A stretch of 64,000 nt of DNA from Halomonas gemina (GTDB taxonomy: Bacteria > Pseudomonadota > Gammaproteobacteria > Pseudomonadales > Halomonadaceae), in the NCBI RefSeq assembly GCF_023554995.1, contig NZ_JAMJPK010000004.1:310001-374000 (forward strand), read 5' to 3'. The first letter of the stretch is position 1. Every line of letters begins with the position of its first letter. Shown piece after piece: positions 16,623 through 25,902 of this stretch. Made by a program: the position numbers and the translations under genes. The notes beneath the pieces are model-generated. The model was not told where the DNA came from. It saw only the letters and a program-made list of their open reading frames with translations, and did no database searches.

Positions 16623-16720
16623 CCCTCGATACTCGCCGGGAAGACGCACAATGACAACCGCCAGCGGCCACCGGATAGGCGGTGGAGGCTGGCGGTCGTG
16701 GTCGGCCTGGTTCTGGGCGC

Positions 16721-16957
16721 TCAGGCCTTGAGCATGGATTCGATCTTGCCGCGATCCGGCACGCTGCCGCTGTGCATGAGCTTGCCGTCGATGGCCACGC
16801 CCGGGGTCGACATGACCTTGTAGCCCATGATCGCGGCCGGGTCGGTGACCTTCTCTACCTCGACCTCGATGCCCAGTTCACCGGCGACGGACTGGATCTG
16901 CTCGGCGGTGTTGACGCATTTCTTGCAGCCAGTACCCAGCACTTCGATCTTCTTCAT
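16721..16957 (-). CDS. thioredoxin-like small redox protein
   Basis: A 78-residue thioredoxin-fold protein of the type often called redox-active disulfide protein 2. The CxxC motif is GTGCKKC at residues 8-14, and the cis-Pro loop is STPGVAIDGK near 53-62. Such proteins are commonly encoded beside YraQ-type permeases, here 13 bases upstream. It may deliver reducing power or metalloid to the permease; that function is inferred. Confidence 0.85.
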   Translation of the reverse strand: MKKIEVLGTGCKKCVNTAEQIQSVAGELGIEVEVEKVTDPAAIMGYKVMSTPGVAIDGKLMHSGSVPDRGKIESMLKA

Positions 16958-16970
16958 GGTGATGCTCCTC

Positions 16971-17984
16971 TCAGGTCAGTATTCCGCTGAACAGCCAGGG
17001 GCTCAGCAGGTTGATCAGCCAGCCCACGACCATGAAGTTGGCCAGCAGGATGACGAAGATGATACCCAGCAGGCGCCACTGCATGACCTGCTTGAGCATG
17101 ATGAACTCGGGAAAGCTGGCGGCCACGGTGCTCATGCAGAACGCCAGGGTGGTGCCTACCGGCAGCCCCTTGAGGATCAGGCTCTCCATCACCGGGATCA
17201 CCGCGGTGGCATTGGAGTAGAGCGGCAGGCCGGCCAGCACGGCCACGGGGACGTTCCACCACTGGCCACTGCCCAGGTTGTCGGCGAACCAGCCGTCCGG
17301 CACGAAGCCGTGCAGGGCGGCGCCCAGGCCGACGCCGATGATCACCCACTTCCAGATCCTTCCGACGATCTCCTTGAGCTCGTCGCGGGCGAAGACGTGG
17401 CGATCCCTCAGGGTGAGCGTGGGTGCTTCGGGGGTGGGCTCGTCGCCGTGCGGTGACTCGGCGGCCTGCCGGTAGGCCTTGGCGGCGAAGTCCTTCAACC
17501 AGCGCTCCCCCTTGAGAAGGTCCAGGATCATGCCGCCGCCGATGCCCACCGCCATGCCGATGACCACATAGACCAGGGTGAACTCCCAGCCCAGCAGGCT
17601 CCACAGCATGATTACCGCCACCTCGTTGATGATCGGCGAGGTGAACAGGAAGGCCATGGTGATGCCCAGCGGAATCCCGGCGCTGGTGAAGCCCAGGAAG
17701 AGCGGAATGCTCGAGCAGGAGCAGAAGGGCGTGATGGCGCCAAAGCCGGCACCCAGCCCATAGCCCGCCAGGCGATGCTTCTGCTGGATATAGTGCCGTA
17801 CCCGCTCGAGATCCAGCGAGGCCCGTGCCAGGGCGATGATGTAGATCATCACCACCAGCAGGGCGAAGATCTTGGTGGTGTCCTCGACGAAGAAGTGCAG
17901 CGAGCTGCCGAGCTTGCTGGCTGGATCCAGGCCGGCAAGGCCATAGACCAGCCAGTCGGCCAACCAGGTAAAGACATCCAACAT
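16971..17984 (-). CDS. YraQ-family permease (ArsP-like candidate)
   Basis: A 337-residue permease with eight or more hydrophobic helices. The family hallmark PFCSCSSIPLFLGFTSAGIP is at about residues 75-94, and a second motif, PLYSNATAVIPVMESL, is near 253. The family contains ArsP, which exports trivalent organoarsenicals, as well as members of unknown substrate. A charged cytoplasmic loop lies at about 150-205. I chose the ATG at 17984; the open frame to 18452 runs antisense of or into the sigma factor gene and is not real. ArsP function is suggested by the arsenic context, not shown. Confidence 0.8.
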   Translation of the reverse strand: MLDVFTWLADWLVYGLAGLDPASKLGSSLHFFVEDTTKIFALLVVMIYIIALARASLDLERVRHYIQQKHRLAGYGLGAGFGAITPFCSCSSIPLFLGFTSAGIPLGITMAFLFTSPIINEVAVIMLWSLLGWEFTLVYVVIGMAVGIGGGMILDLLKGERWLKDFAAKAYRQAAESPHGDEPTPEAPTLTLRDRHVFARDELKEIVGRIWKWVIIGVGLGAALHGFVPDGWFADNLGSGQWWNVPVAVLAGLPLYSNATAVIPVMESLILKGLPVGTTLAFCMSTVAASFPEFIMLKQVMQWRLLGIIFVILLANFMVVGWLINLLSPWLFSGILT

Positions 17985-18109
17985 GTCAGTGACTCCCCGT
18001 GTCAGTTGCGTCTCACCCCAGAAGACGCAGCACCGGGCAAAAGGATGCGGGAGATCTCGATTTTTTTCTGAGCCCAGTGTTTTTCTGAGCCTTGGTTTGT
18101 TTCTGAGCC

Positions 18110-18652
18110 CTATGCCTCGAGGGCTCGGTGGCAGCAGATACGGCCCTGATCGTCGAAGACGATATCGCACTGCTCGACCAGCCGCTCGCGCAGACGCTGC
18201 CGGGCGCGACGCAGCCGCGCCTTGGTCGCCGGCAGGCTCAGGCCGTTGCGCCTGGCGTAGTCGGCCTGCCGGAGACCCTCGAGGTCGCAGCGTCTCAGGA
18301 TATCGCGATCCTCGGCGGCGCAGTGGGGCAGGGCGCGGGTGATGCAGCCGGCGAGGCTGTCCACCGGGGCGGTGTCGGCGTCGTCGGGCGCCGTTGGCTC
18401 GGGAACTTCGCCGAGCACCAGGCGGCCGTCGCGGCGCTGGCGGTCGATCCACTGGTGGCGGGCGACCTTGAACAGCCAGGCCCGCGGCGACTCGAGCTCG
18501 CAGAAGCGCTCTCGGTGCGTCAGCGCCTTGGCATAGACGCCCTGCAGCAGGTCAGCGGCGGCCTCCCGGTCGCCGCAGTGTTTGAGCAGGAACCGCCTGA
18601 GTTCCTGTTGGTGATCCTCCCAGGCGGATTCGATGCAAGGTGCACTTGCCAT
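18110..18652 (-). CDS. ECF-like RNA polymerase sigma factor (SigZ-like)
   Basis: A 180-residue sigma-70-family protein. Region 2 is at about residues 10-75 (LLQGVYAKAL; PRAWLFKVARHQWIDRQRR) and region 4 at about 110-160 (LEGLRQADYARRNGLSLPATKARLRRARQRLRE). A short C-terminal tail ends in CCHRALEA, with two cysteines and a His that might sense redox or metal. The ATG at 18652 lies three bases past the thiolase stop codon. No anti-sigma gene is adjacent. It precedes the YraQ-type permease gene by 125 bases, so it may control that unit. Confidence 0.8.
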   Translation of the reverse strand: MASAPCIESAWEDHQQELRRFLLKHCGDREAAADLLQGVYAKALTHRERFCELESPRAWLFKVARHQWIDRQRRDGRLVLGEVPEPTAPDDADTAPVDSLAGCITRALPHCAAEDRDILRRCDLEGLRQADYARRNGLSLPATKARLRRARQRLRERLVEQCDIVFDDQGRICCHRALEA

Positions 18653-18654
18653 GC

Positions 18655-19839
18655 TTACAGCGTCTCCAGCGCCAGGGCGATGCCCTGGCCGCCGCCGATG
18701 CAAAGGGTGACGATGCCGCGGCGTTCGCCGTTGCGCTGCATGGCATGCAGCAGGCGGGTGGTCAGCACCGCCCCGCTGGCGCCGATGGGGTGGCCGTGGG
18801 CAATGGCACCGCCCTCGACGTTGACGATCTCCTGCGGCAGGCCCAGCTCGCGCTGGCAGGCCAGGGCGATGGCGGCGAAGGCCTCGTTGATCTCCACCCG
18901 GTCGAGGTCACCCACCGACCAGCCGGCCCGCTCGAGGGCCTGCTTGACCGCCGGCACCGGGCCGATACCGAAGTAGTCGGGCTCCACGGCACCGACGCCG
19001 AAGGACACCAGCCGCGCCATGGGGGTGAGGCCCTGTTTCTCGGCCCAGTCGCGCTCGGCGACGATCATCGCCGCCGCGCCGCTGTTGAGCCCCGGGGCAT
19101 TGCCGGCGGTGATGGTGCCGTCCTTGCGAAAGGCGGGCTTGAGTTTGGCCAGGGACTCGGCGGTGGTGTCGCCGCGATTGTGCTCGTCGCGGGCGAAGCT
19201 GGTTGTGCCCTTGCGGCTAGTGAGTTCGACGGGGGCGATCTCGGCGTCGAAGAGCCCGGCCTCCTGGGCCTTGGAGAAGTTGAGCTGGGAGCGGAGCGCC
19301 CAGGCATCCTGGTCCTCGCGGGAGATGTTGTAGCGGCTGACCAGATCCTCGGTGTGCCAGCCGGAATGCTTGCCGCTGAAGGCATCGTTGAGGCCGTCGA
19401 GCAACATGGTGTCGTGCATGGTCACGTCGCCCATGCGCGCGCCCCAGCGGCCCTGGGGCAGCACATAGGGGGCGCGGTCCATGTTTTCCATGCCGCCGGC
19501 GATGGCGCAGTCGGCCATGCCGCTCCAGATTTCCATGGCGGCGCTGGCCACGGCCTGAGCACCGGAGCCGCAGACGCGGTTGACGGTGAGCGCCGGTACC
19601 TCCACGGGCAGCCCGCCGGCGATGCCGGCCTGGCGGCCCGAATTCATCTTGCAGCCCGCCTGGATGACGTGACCCATCACCAGCGACTGTACCTTGTCGG
19701 CGGCGAGTCCCGAGCGGGACAGGGTCTCCTGGATGACGCGAGCGCCCAGATCCGGGGCGGGCGTTTCCTTGAGGCTACCGGCATAGGTGCCGATGGCGGT
19801 GCGAACGGGATGGCAGATGACGACGTCGCGGACTGACAT
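18655..19839 (-). CDS. acetyl-CoA acetyltransferase (thiolase)
   Basis: A 394-residue thiolase of the biosynthetic/acetoacetyl-CoA type. Catalytic elements are visible: nucleophilic Cys in NRVCGSGAQ (about residues 87-95), GHPIGASGA with the active-site His near 352, and the second Cys in CIGGGQG near 384. It joins two acetyl-CoA or cleaves acetoacetyl-CoA. It is unusual to find it between the stress protein and a sigma factor inside an arsenic block. A second thiolase is at 31288-32475. Confidence 0.93.
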   Translation of the reverse strand: MSVRDVVICHPVRTAIGTYAGSLKETPAPDLGARVIQETLSRSGLAADKVQSLVMGHVIQAGCKMNSGRQAGIAGGLPVEVPALTVNRVCGSGAQAVASAAMEIWSGMADCAIAGGMENMDRAPYVLPQGRWGARMGDVTMHDTMLLDGLNDAFSGKHSGWHTEDLVSRYNISREDQDAWALRSQLNFSKAQEAGLFDAEIAPVELTSRKGTTSFARDEHNRGDTTAESLAKLKPAFRKDGTITAGNAPGLNSGAAAMIVAERDWAEKQGLTPMARLVSFGVGAVEPDYFGIGPVPAVKQALERAGWSVGDLDRVEINEAFAAIALACQRELGLPQEIVNVEGGAIAHGHPIGASGAVLTTRLLHAMQRNGERRGIVTLCIGGGQGIALALETL

Positions 19840-19945
19840 GGGCTTTCTCCTTGTGACGAAAACGGGTGATCAGGACAAACGCCTGATGCAGCTCTCAGCT
19901 ATAGCATCGACTTGGCATTCTGGCCCTGATTGGTATCAACAAAGA

Positions 19946-20752
19946 TCAGGTCGCCTCGTGCGGCACGACCAGCACCGGGCAGTGGGCGTCTCGGGCAATG
20001 GCCTCTGCCGTGCTGCCGAGAAGGAACTCCTGGATGCGGTTGCGCCCGCGCTTGCCGATCACGATCAGGTCGGCGTGCTCGCGTTTGGCCTCCTCGACGA
20101 TGGCGCGCCGGGGGTCGCCGTCCAGCACCCGGGTCTCGAGGCCCTCGATCCGTTCGGCGAGACCGTCCAGTTGCTGCTGGGCATCGGCGATCTCGCGGTC
20201 GCAGCCCTCCGTGGCGCAGGTAGCGGTCACCGCCAGGCGGCGTTGGAAGTGCTGCGCGAGCTTCTCGCCCATGGCCTCTGCGCCGCTTACCGCGTCTGAG
20301 CCATCGGTGGCCAGCATCAGCAGCTGCGAGTCGGCGCCGATCAACTCGTCGGCCACCGGCTCCAGCCATAGCGGCTGCGCGGTCAGGCGTGCGGCGTCCA
20401 GCGCTGTGCTGCCCAGGAAGAACTCGTGGAAGCGGTTGTGACCGCGACAGCCCATCAGCAGCAGATCGGCACCCAATTCGCTGGCAGCCTCGGTCAACAC
20501 GGCGCCTGGTTCTCCGCTGCGCACCTCGAACTCGACGGTCAGTCCCGGGGCAGCGAGGTCCCCGGCAAGCTCGGCCAGCTTGGCCTGGTAGTGGGGCCGA
20601 TGGGTCTCCTCGGGGGTCGCGGGGTAGCGCGAGCTGAGTACGTGAACCAGCGTCAACCGCTGCGTGCCCCAGGCGGTCAGGGTCTTCAACCGCTCCTGCA
20701 GCAGCGGCCAGGCGGGCGAGAAGTCCACGGCGACCAGAATATGCTTGAACAT
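19946..20752 (-). CDS. two-domain universal stress protein
   Basis: A 268-residue tandem UspA protein. Domain 1 begins KHILVAVDFSPAW and domain 2 begins near residue 146 (LLMLATDGSDAVSGA). The ATP-binding signature GKRGRNRIQEFLLGSTAEAI in domain 2 (about 232-251) is intact, and domain 1 has GCRGHNRFHEFFLGSTALDA. Probably a cytoplasmic nucleotide-binding stress protein. It follows the CC/Se-motif gene by four bases, so the two are co-transcribed with acr3-arsHC. Confidence 0.9.
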   Translation of the reverse strand: MFKHILVAVDFSPAWPLLQERLKTLTAWGTQRLTLVHVLSSRYPATPEETHRPHYQAKLAELAGDLAAPGLTVEFEVRSGEPGAVLTEAASELGADLLLMGCRGHNRFHEFFLGSTALDAARLTAQPLWLEPVADELIGADSQLLMLATDGSDAVSGAEAMGEKLAQHFQRRLAVTATCATEGCDREIADAQQQLDGLAERIEGLETRVLDGDPRRAIVEEAKREHADLIVIGKRGRNRIQEFLLGSTAEAIARDAHCPVLVVPHEAT

Positions 20753-20756
20753 GTCG

Positions 20757-21050
20757 TTACTCCTTGGAACGGGTGGGCGAGGCGCCGTCGACGAAGAGGT
20801 GCCTGAGGCCCAGGAAGCCTTCCACGTCGACCCGCAGGCCCTGGTCGACCAGCGTCGGGTCGATGTATAGCGTCAGCCCCGGGAGTTGGACGGGTGTATA
20901 ACGCGCCGGCTCATCCGGCGCCCTGGCCTCGGCCACCACGATGTCGGCCCCGCCGCCACAGCAGCCGTGGCGGGGCGAGAGGCGCACCGTGGCCACACCC
21001 CCTAGCTGTTGCAACCACTCGCGGGCCCGGTCGGTGACCTCGATGGCCAT
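20757..21050 (-). CDS. CC/Se-motif family protein
   Basis: A 97-residue protein with the core motif HGCCGGGADIVV at residues 28-39, the vicinal Cys pair that is Cys-Sec in selenoprotein relatives. Here both are ordinary Cys. The fold is probably HesB-like. The molecular role is not established; a vicinal thiol pair could bind arsenite. It is three bases downstream of acr3 and four bases upstream of the stress protein, so it belongs to the ars transcript. Confidence 0.8.
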   Translation of the reverse strand: MAIEVTDRAREWLQQLGGVATVRLSPRHGCCGGGADIVVAEARAPDEPARYTPVQLPGLTLYIDPTLVDQGLRVDVEGFLGLRHLFVDGASPTRSKE

Positions 21051-21053
21051 GGC

Positions 21054-22169
21054 TCAGCCTCGCGCCTCTGAGGTGGTCGCAGCGTCGTCCGCCGGAGCGC
21101 CGGCCTCGGGGAAGTGGTGCCGGGTCTTGTTGGCAATGCGCACCAGCGCCAGCATCAGCGGAACCTCCACCAGCACGCCCACCACCGTGGCCAGGGCCGC
21201 GCCGGATTGCAGGCCGAACAGGGCGATGGCGGCCGCCACTGCCAGCTCGAAGAAGTTGCTGGCGCCGATCATTGCCCCGGGAGCGGCCACGTTGTGGGGC
21301 ACCTTCCAGGCCTTGGCCCAGCCGTAGGCGATGAAGAAGATCAGGAAGGTCTGGATGATCAGCGGGATGGCGATCAGCACGATATGCAGCGGCGCCTCGA
21401 GGATCACCTCACCCTGGAAGGCGAACAGCAGCACCAGGGTGATGATCAGCCCGATGGGCGTGATTGGCCCCACTTTCTTCATGAAGACGTTGTCGTACCA
21501 TTCGATGCCGCGGCGGGCGATCAGGGTGCGCCGCGTCAGGTAGCCGGCCGCCAGCGGAATCACGATGTAGAGCACCACCGACAGTGCCACCGTGTCCCAG
21601 GGCACCTGGATGTTGGAGACGCCGAGCAGGAACACCACGATGGGGGCGAAGGCGAACAGCATGATCAGGTCGTTGACGGCCACCTGCACCAGGGTATAGG
21701 CGGCGTCGCCGCGGGTCAGGTAGCTCCACACGAAGACCATGGCCGTGCAGGGGGCCGCGCCCAGCAGGATGGCCCCGGCCAGGTACTGGCTGGCGCGCTC
21801 GGCGGGAATCAAGGGGGCGAAGACCACCGTCAGGAAGAACCAGGCGATGGCGAACATGGTGAAGGGCTTGATCAGCCAGTTCACGGTGGTGGTGATGACC
21901 AGCCCCTTGGGCTGGCGGCGCACGCCTAAAATGGCGGTGAAGTCGATCTGCGCCATCATGGGAAAGATCATCGCCCAGATCAGCACTGCCACCGGAATCG
22001 ACACCTGGGCATATTCGTAGCGCGACAGCGTCTCGGGGATCGCCGGCGCAAACTGGCCGAGCAGGACCCCGGCGACGATGGCCAGCGCCACCCACAGCGA
22101 GAGGAAGCGCTCGAAGAGCCCCATGCCTTCACTGGTGCTGGGTGACTGGGATTCCTGGTGTGTGGTCAT
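21054..22169 (-). CDS. acr3: ACR3-type arsenite efflux permease
   Basis: A 371-residue ACR3 protein with ten hydrophobic helices. The conserved transport cysteine is in [15 protein letters not shown] (about residues 137-151). It extrudes arsenite using the proton motive force. It is 13 bases downstream of arsH and begins a tight chain with the CC/Se-motif and stress protein genes. It disposes of arsenite made by ArsC; in an arsenite oxidiser it also protects the cytoplasm while Aio and Arx work outside. Confidence 0.96.
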   Translation of the reverse strand: MTTHQESQSPSTSEGMGLFERFLSLWVALAIVAGVLLGQFAPAIPETLSRYEYAQVSIPVAVLIWAMIFPMMAQIDFTAILGVRRQPKGLVITTTVNWLIKPFTMFAIAWFFLTVVFAPLIPAERASQYLAGAILLGAAPCTAMVFVWSYLTRGDAAYTLVQVAVNDLIMLFAFAPIVVFLLGVSNIQVPWDTVALSVVLYIVIPLAAGYLTRRTLIARRGIEWYDNVFMKKVGPITPIGLIITLVLLFAFQGEVILEAPLHIVLIAIPLIIQTFLIFFIAYGWAKAWKVPHNVAAPGAMIGASNFFELAVAAAIALFGLQSGAALATVVGVLVEVPLMLALVRIANKTRHHFPEAGAPADDAATTSEARG

Positions 22170-22182
22170 GATGCAACTCCTG

Positions 22183-22908
22183 TCAGATGGCGCGTTGATT
22201 GACTCGGGCGGAGAGCTGCTCGGCCGACTCCTTGCGCTCCGAGTAGCGGTCGGTCAGCACCTCAGAGCGCCCGCGAACCAGCAGGGTGAACTTCACCAGC
22301 TCCTCCATCACGTCGACGATGCGGTCGTAGAAGGGCGAGGGCTTCATGCGGTCGTTGTCGTCGAATTCCATGAAGGCCCTGGGCACCGACGACTGGTTGG
22401 GGATGGTGACCATGCGCATCCAGCGCCCCAGCACGCGCAGCTGGTTGACGCTATTGAACGACTGGGAGCCGCCGCACACCTGCATCACGGCCAGGGTCTT
22501 GCCCTGGGTGGGGCGCACCGCACCCAGCGCCAGCGGGATCCAGTCGATCTGCGCCTTCATGATGCCGGTCATGGCGCCGTGGCGCTCCGGCGAGCACCAC
22601 ACCATGCCTTCGCACCACTCGGCCAGCTCGCGCAGTTCCGCAACCTTGGGATGGCTCGCCTCCTCGGCGTCCGGCAGCGGCAGGCCGCGCGGGTCGAAGA
22701 TGCGCGTCTCGGCGCCCATGGCGCGCAGCAGCCGCGCGGCTTCCTCCACCGCCAGGCGGCTGAATGATCGGCTGCGCAGCGAGCCATAGAGCAGCAGGAT
22801 GCGCGGGGCGTGCTCGCCTTCGGTGGGAATGCCCAGGCTCTCGCCGTCCGGTACCCGGAACAGCGCGCGGTCGATATTGGGCAGGTCGTCCAGGGGCCGG
22901 GTCGTCAC
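22183..22908 (-). CDS. arsH: ArsH, NADPH-dependent FMN reductase / organoarsenical oxidase
   Basis: A 241-residue flavodoxin-like protein with the ArsH signatures [21 protein letters not shown] (starting near residue 34) and [18 protein letters not shown] (near 95). ArsH oxidises trivalent methylated or aromatic arsenicals to pentavalent forms using NADPH and FMN. The start is GTG at 22908, overlapping the arsC stop codon by four bases, which indicates translational coupling. It is the middle gene of arsC-arsH-acr3. Confidence 0.96.
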   Translation of the reverse strand: MTTRPLDDLPNIDRALFRVPDGESLGIPTEGEHAPRILLLYGSLRSRSFSRLAVEEAARLLRAMGAETRIFDPRGLPLPDAEEASHPKVAELRELAEWCEGMVWCSPERHGAMTGIMKAQIDWIPLALGAVRPTQGKTLAVMQVCGGSQSFNSVNQLRVLGRWMRMVTIPNQSSVPRAFMEFDDNDRMKPSPFYDRIVDVMEELVKFTLLVRGRSEVLTDRYSERKESAEQLSARVNQRAI

Positions 22909-23399
22909 GGTGTCACTCCTTCTTGCTGTTGGATGCGCCGGTGGAGCTCTTCCAGGGCATCGGCGAGGTCATCGGGCGAAAGGTCATCCAGCGGCAGGGT
23001 CAGCATGGCCTCGATCCGCGCTCTCAGCGCATGGAAGGTGCTGGCGAAGGCGGCCTCGATCTCGGCCTCGCTGCCCTTGGCGTGCGAGGGGTCGGGCACG
23101 CCCCAGTGGACGCGTACGGCCTTGCCGAGGAAGAGCGGGCAGGCCTCGCCGGCGGCGTCATCGCAGACCGTGATCACCACGTCCGGCGTGACATCGAGAT
23201 CATCCCATGACTTGCTGGCGAGCCCCCGGGTGGGGACGCCCTCCGTTTCCAGCCACAGCAGCGTCAGCGGGTCGACCTTTCCGGCCGGATGGCTGCCGCC
23301 GCTCAAGGCGCGGTGGCGTGTTCCGGTCAGGTAGTTGAACATCGCCTCGGCGTAGATGGAGCGACAGGAGTTTCCGGTGCAGAGAAACAGGATGTTCAT
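22905..23399 (-). CDS. arsC: arsenate reductase, thioredoxin-coupled low-molecular-weight phosphatase type
   Basis: A 164-residue ArsC of the phosphatase fold. The P-loop is LCTGNSCRS at residues 6-14 (nucleophile C7), and the redox pair is in the segment [11 protein letters not shown] near residues 78-88. It reduces arsenate to arsenite for export. It is the first gene of the ars transcript, with a candidate operator about 50 bases upstream. An extended C-terminal tail (about 140-164) is Leu- and Glu-rich and helical. Confidence 0.95.
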   Translation of the reverse strand: MNILFLCTGNSCRSIYAEAMFNYLTGTRHRALSGGSHPAGKVDPLTLLWLETEGVPTRGLASKSWDDLDVTPDVVITVCDDAAGEACPLFLGKAVRVHWGVPDPSHAKGSEAEIEAAFASTFHALRARIEAMLTLPLDDLSPDDLADALEELHRRIQQQEGVTP

Positions 23400-23449
23400 G
23401 GTGTCTCCGATGAGACGCGGATGTGCCGGTGAGCTTGTTGCCCGTCATG

Positions 23450-23469
23450 ATATATGGGATTCCATATAT
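23450..23469 (-). promoter_or_regulatory. perfect inverted repeat upstream of arsC (candidate ArsR-type operator)
   Basis: ATATATGG-GATT-CCATATAT, two exact 8-base arms with a 4-base spacer, centred about 60 bases before the arsC start codon. AT-rich palindromes of this kind are typical ArsR/SmtB operators. No arsR gene is present in the window, so a regulator encoded elsewhere must act here if it is used. Confidence 0.6.
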
Positions 23470-23505
23470 ACTCAATTCCATCCGTGGCCAGCCAGGAGGG
23501 CTGGT

Positions 23506-24165
23506 TCATCGAGGTCCGGGCGCGTTGCGCTGGGCGGGAGCGCGCTGGAAGGCCGGCGATACGTGGGTCGGGTCCCGGACGTCGCGATGGTTTGCGGCGG
23601 CCTCGGCCCACCAGCCGAGCTGGCCCAGGGTGCGGCCGAAGTAGCCGGCCCAATGCTCGGCGTCCTCCGGGAAGCTGCCGTCCTCCGCCAGGACGTCCTG
23701 GGCCCTGGGCACGTGGATCATTGCCGAGACCGGCAGGCAGCCGAGCTCCGCGAGGAAGGTGCGCAGGTTCACTGCCGCCCGGGCGCCGCCCCACTGGCCG
23801 GCGGAGTAGGTGACGATGGCGCTGGGCTTGAAGGCATAGAGCGAGCTGCCGAAGTGGTTGAGCAGGTGGGCCAGCGCTGGGCTCATGGAGTGGTTGTACT
23901 CCGGGCTGACCATCACGTAGCCGTCCGCGGCGGCGATCTTATCGGCCAGCGCGTCCAGCGCCTCGGGGACCCGGGAGCTGGCATAGGCGAAGTGCGGCTT
24001 GAACACGCCGCCCAGCTCGACGTCCAGCGGATCGATCAGCTCGACGGTGGCGCCGTCGGCCTCGAGCAGCTGCACGCAGGCGCGTGCGACCCGCAGGCCG
24101 AGACGGGCGGGAGCGGGTGGGGTACTGTCGCGGACGCTGCCGAGAAAAACCAGGTAGTGCGCCAT
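23506..24165 (-). CDS. NADPH-dependent FMN reductase family protein
   Basis: A 219-residue flavodoxin-like reductase. The FMN-binding opening FLGSVRDSTPP is at residues 7-17, and the family motif SPEYNHSMSPALAHLLNHFG is at about residues 86-105. The ATG at 24165 is supported by AAGGAG eight bases upstream; an earlier ATG at 24204 is not. The substrate is unknown; arsenic clusters often carry such reductases beside arsH. It stands alone between the ars operon and the phn-like transporter, about 100 bases from each. Confidence 0.85.
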   Translation of the reverse strand: MAHYLVFLGSVRDSTPPAPARLGLRVARACVQLLEADGATVELIDPLDVELGGVFKPHFAYASSRVPEALDALADKIAAADGYVMVSPEYNHSMSPALAHLLNHFGSSLYAFKPSAIVTYSAGQWGGARAAVNLRTFLAELGCLPVSAMIHVPRAQDVLAEDGSFPEDAEHWAGYFGRTLGQLGWWAEAAANHRDVRDPTHVSPAFQRAPAQRNAPGPR

Positions 24166-24262
24166 GGTTAGGGCTCCTTGAGCATGAAGGGACGATGCCG
24201 CCACGGTAGCAGACTCCCGAGGGGAGCGAACCCGGCGGCATTCATGCCGTGGAGGCCACGAG

Positions 24263-25096
24263 TCAGATCAGCGCGCGGCGCACCCGTGCCGAGAGGGCTT
24301 CGCTGACCACCACCGTGGCCAGGATCAGGATCAGGATGGTCGCCACCTGGGACCAGGCCAGGGTGTCGATGGAGGACTGCAGCTTCATGCCGATGCCGCC
24401 GGCGCCGACCAGCCCCAGGATGGTGCTCTCGCGGATGTTGATATCCCAGCGGAACATCGAGATGCCCCAGAAGGCGGGAAGCACCTGCGGCACGATGCCG
24501 TAATGGATCACCTGGGCCCGACCGGCACCGGTGGCGGTCACCGCCTCGATTTGACCCGCCTCGCTCTCCTCGATGGCTTCATACAGCAGCTTGCCGACGA
24601 AGCCGATGGAGCGCAGGGCGATGGCAACGATACCGGCCAGCAGCCCCGGACCGATGATCGCCACCAGCAGCAGGGCCCAGATCAGCGAGTTGATCGAGCG
24701 CGAGGTCACGATGACGAACAGCGCCACGGGGCGCACCAGCAGCGCCGAGGGAGTGGTGTTGCGGGCGGCGAGGAAGGCCACCGGCACCGCCAGGATGACG
24801 CCACCCAGCGTGCCCAGGGTGGCGATGTTGAGGGTGTCCCACAGCGGCATCAGCAGCTCGGGCAGGTAGGCCAGCTCGGGCGGGAACATGCGGCTGCCGA
24901 TGTCCACGGCCTGGTCGGGTGCATCGGTGACGAAGATCCACAGGGTATTGGCGTTCATCACCTGCCAGCACCAGACGAACAGCGCCACCAGGGCCAGCCA
25001 GCCGGCCCACAACGCCAGGCGCGCGCGCGGAGTGCGAAAGGTCCAGACCTGTGAGTAGTGGGTCGGCTCGCCGGGGCGGGTATCGAGAGCACTCAT
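24263..25096 (-). CDS. phnE: phosphonate/phosphite-type ABC transporter permease (PhnE), second copy
   Basis: A 277-residue inner-membrane permease with about six helices and the permease-ATPase contact loop (EAVTATGAGRAQVIHYGIVP, about residues 184-203) seen in PhnE. It overlaps the preceding phnE by four bases. It pairs with that copy as a heterodimeric channel. In an arsenic island such a system may bring in phosphate or reduced phosphorus compounds and so avoid arsenate uptake through ordinary phosphate carriers; that is inference. Confidence 0.9.
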   Translation of the reverse strand: MSALDTRPGEPTHYSQVWTFRTPRARLALWAGWLALVALFVWCWQVMNANTLWIFVTDAPDQAVDIGSRMFPPELAYLPELLMPLWDTLNIATLGTLGGVILAVPVAFLAARNTTPSALLVRPVALFVIVTSRSINSLIWALLLVAIIGPGLLAGIVAIALRSIGFVGKLLYEAIEESEAGQIEAVTATGAGRAQVIHYGIVPQVLPAFWGISMFRWDINIRESTILGLVGAGGIGMKLQSSIDTLAWSQVATILILILATVVVSEALSARVRRALI

Positions 25097-25902
25097 TGCA
25101 AGAATTTCCTCAGATAGCTGGAGCCATATTCCGTCAGCATCACGATGGCGATGACGATCAGCAGGATGGCGCCGGCGCTGTCGTACTCGTAGCGGTCGAT
25201 GGCGGTATTGAGGGTGGCACCGATGCCGCCGGCGCCGACGATGCCGATCACCGAGCTCTCACGGAAGTTGATGTCCAGCCGGTAGAGCGACAGCCCGATC
25301 AGCCGCGGCATGACCTGGGGCTGCACGGCGTAGTGAATCAGCTGCCAGCCGCTGGCGCCGGTGGCCCGGATCGCCTCAAGCTGGCTGGCGCTGGCCTCCT
25401 CGATGTCGTCGGCGAGCAGCTTGGCCACGAAGCCGATGGAGGCGAAGGCCAGGGTGAGGAAGCCTGCGAAGGGCCCGAAGCCGAACATGGCCACCAGGAA
25501 GATGGCGATGATGATCTCCTGCAGCGAACGGCTGACGGCGACGATCGAGCGACACACCAGATAGACCGGTCGCGGCGACAGGTTGCGCGCCGCGCCGATG
25601 CCGATGGGCACCGAGACCAGCACGCCTACCACGGTGGCGGTCAGGGTCATGGTCAGGCTCTCGATCAGCCCCTGGCGGATGTCGCCCCAGCGGCTTACGA
25701 AGTCCGGCTGCAGGAAGCCCTGGACGAAGCGCGCACCGCGCTCCAGGCCCTCGATAACGCGGCCGACATCGATCTCCAGTGAGCCGACGGCCAGGATCAG
25801 GTAGGCCAATATCAGCAGCGGCAGGGCCAGTCGCCAGCGTCGGGTCGTGACCAGCTGCGGCGGGCGTTTCCAGCGGCGCGGGTAGGAGACATTCGGCGTC
25901 AT
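25093..25902 (-). CDS. phnE: phosphonate/phosphite-type ABC transporter permease (PhnE), first copy
   Basis: A 269-residue PhnE permease with the contact loop [20 protein letters not shown] at about residues 175-194, closely parallel to the second copy. It overlaps phnC (ATGA) and the next phnE (ATGA), a compact coupled operon. It forms the membrane channel with its neighbour. Confidence 0.9.
   Translation of the reverse strand: MTPNVSYPRRWKRPPQLVTTRRWRLALPLLILAYLILAVGSLEIDVGRVIEGLERGARFVQGFLQPDFVSRWGDIRQGLIESLTMTLTATVVGVLVSVPIGIGAARNLSPRPVYLVCRSIVAVSRSLQEIIIAIFLVAMFGFGPFAGFLTLAFASIGFVAKLLADDIEEASASQLEAIRATGASGWQLIHYAVQPQVMPRLIGLSLYRLDINFRESSVIGIVGAGGIGATLNTAIDRYEYDSAGAILLIVIAIVMLTEYGSSYLRKFLQ

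Noticed and set aside
16971..18452. A longer start (18452) for the YraQ-type permease
   Set aside because: The extra residues overlap the sigma factor gene in another frame and are Arg/Pro-rich; family similarity begins at the ATG at 17984.
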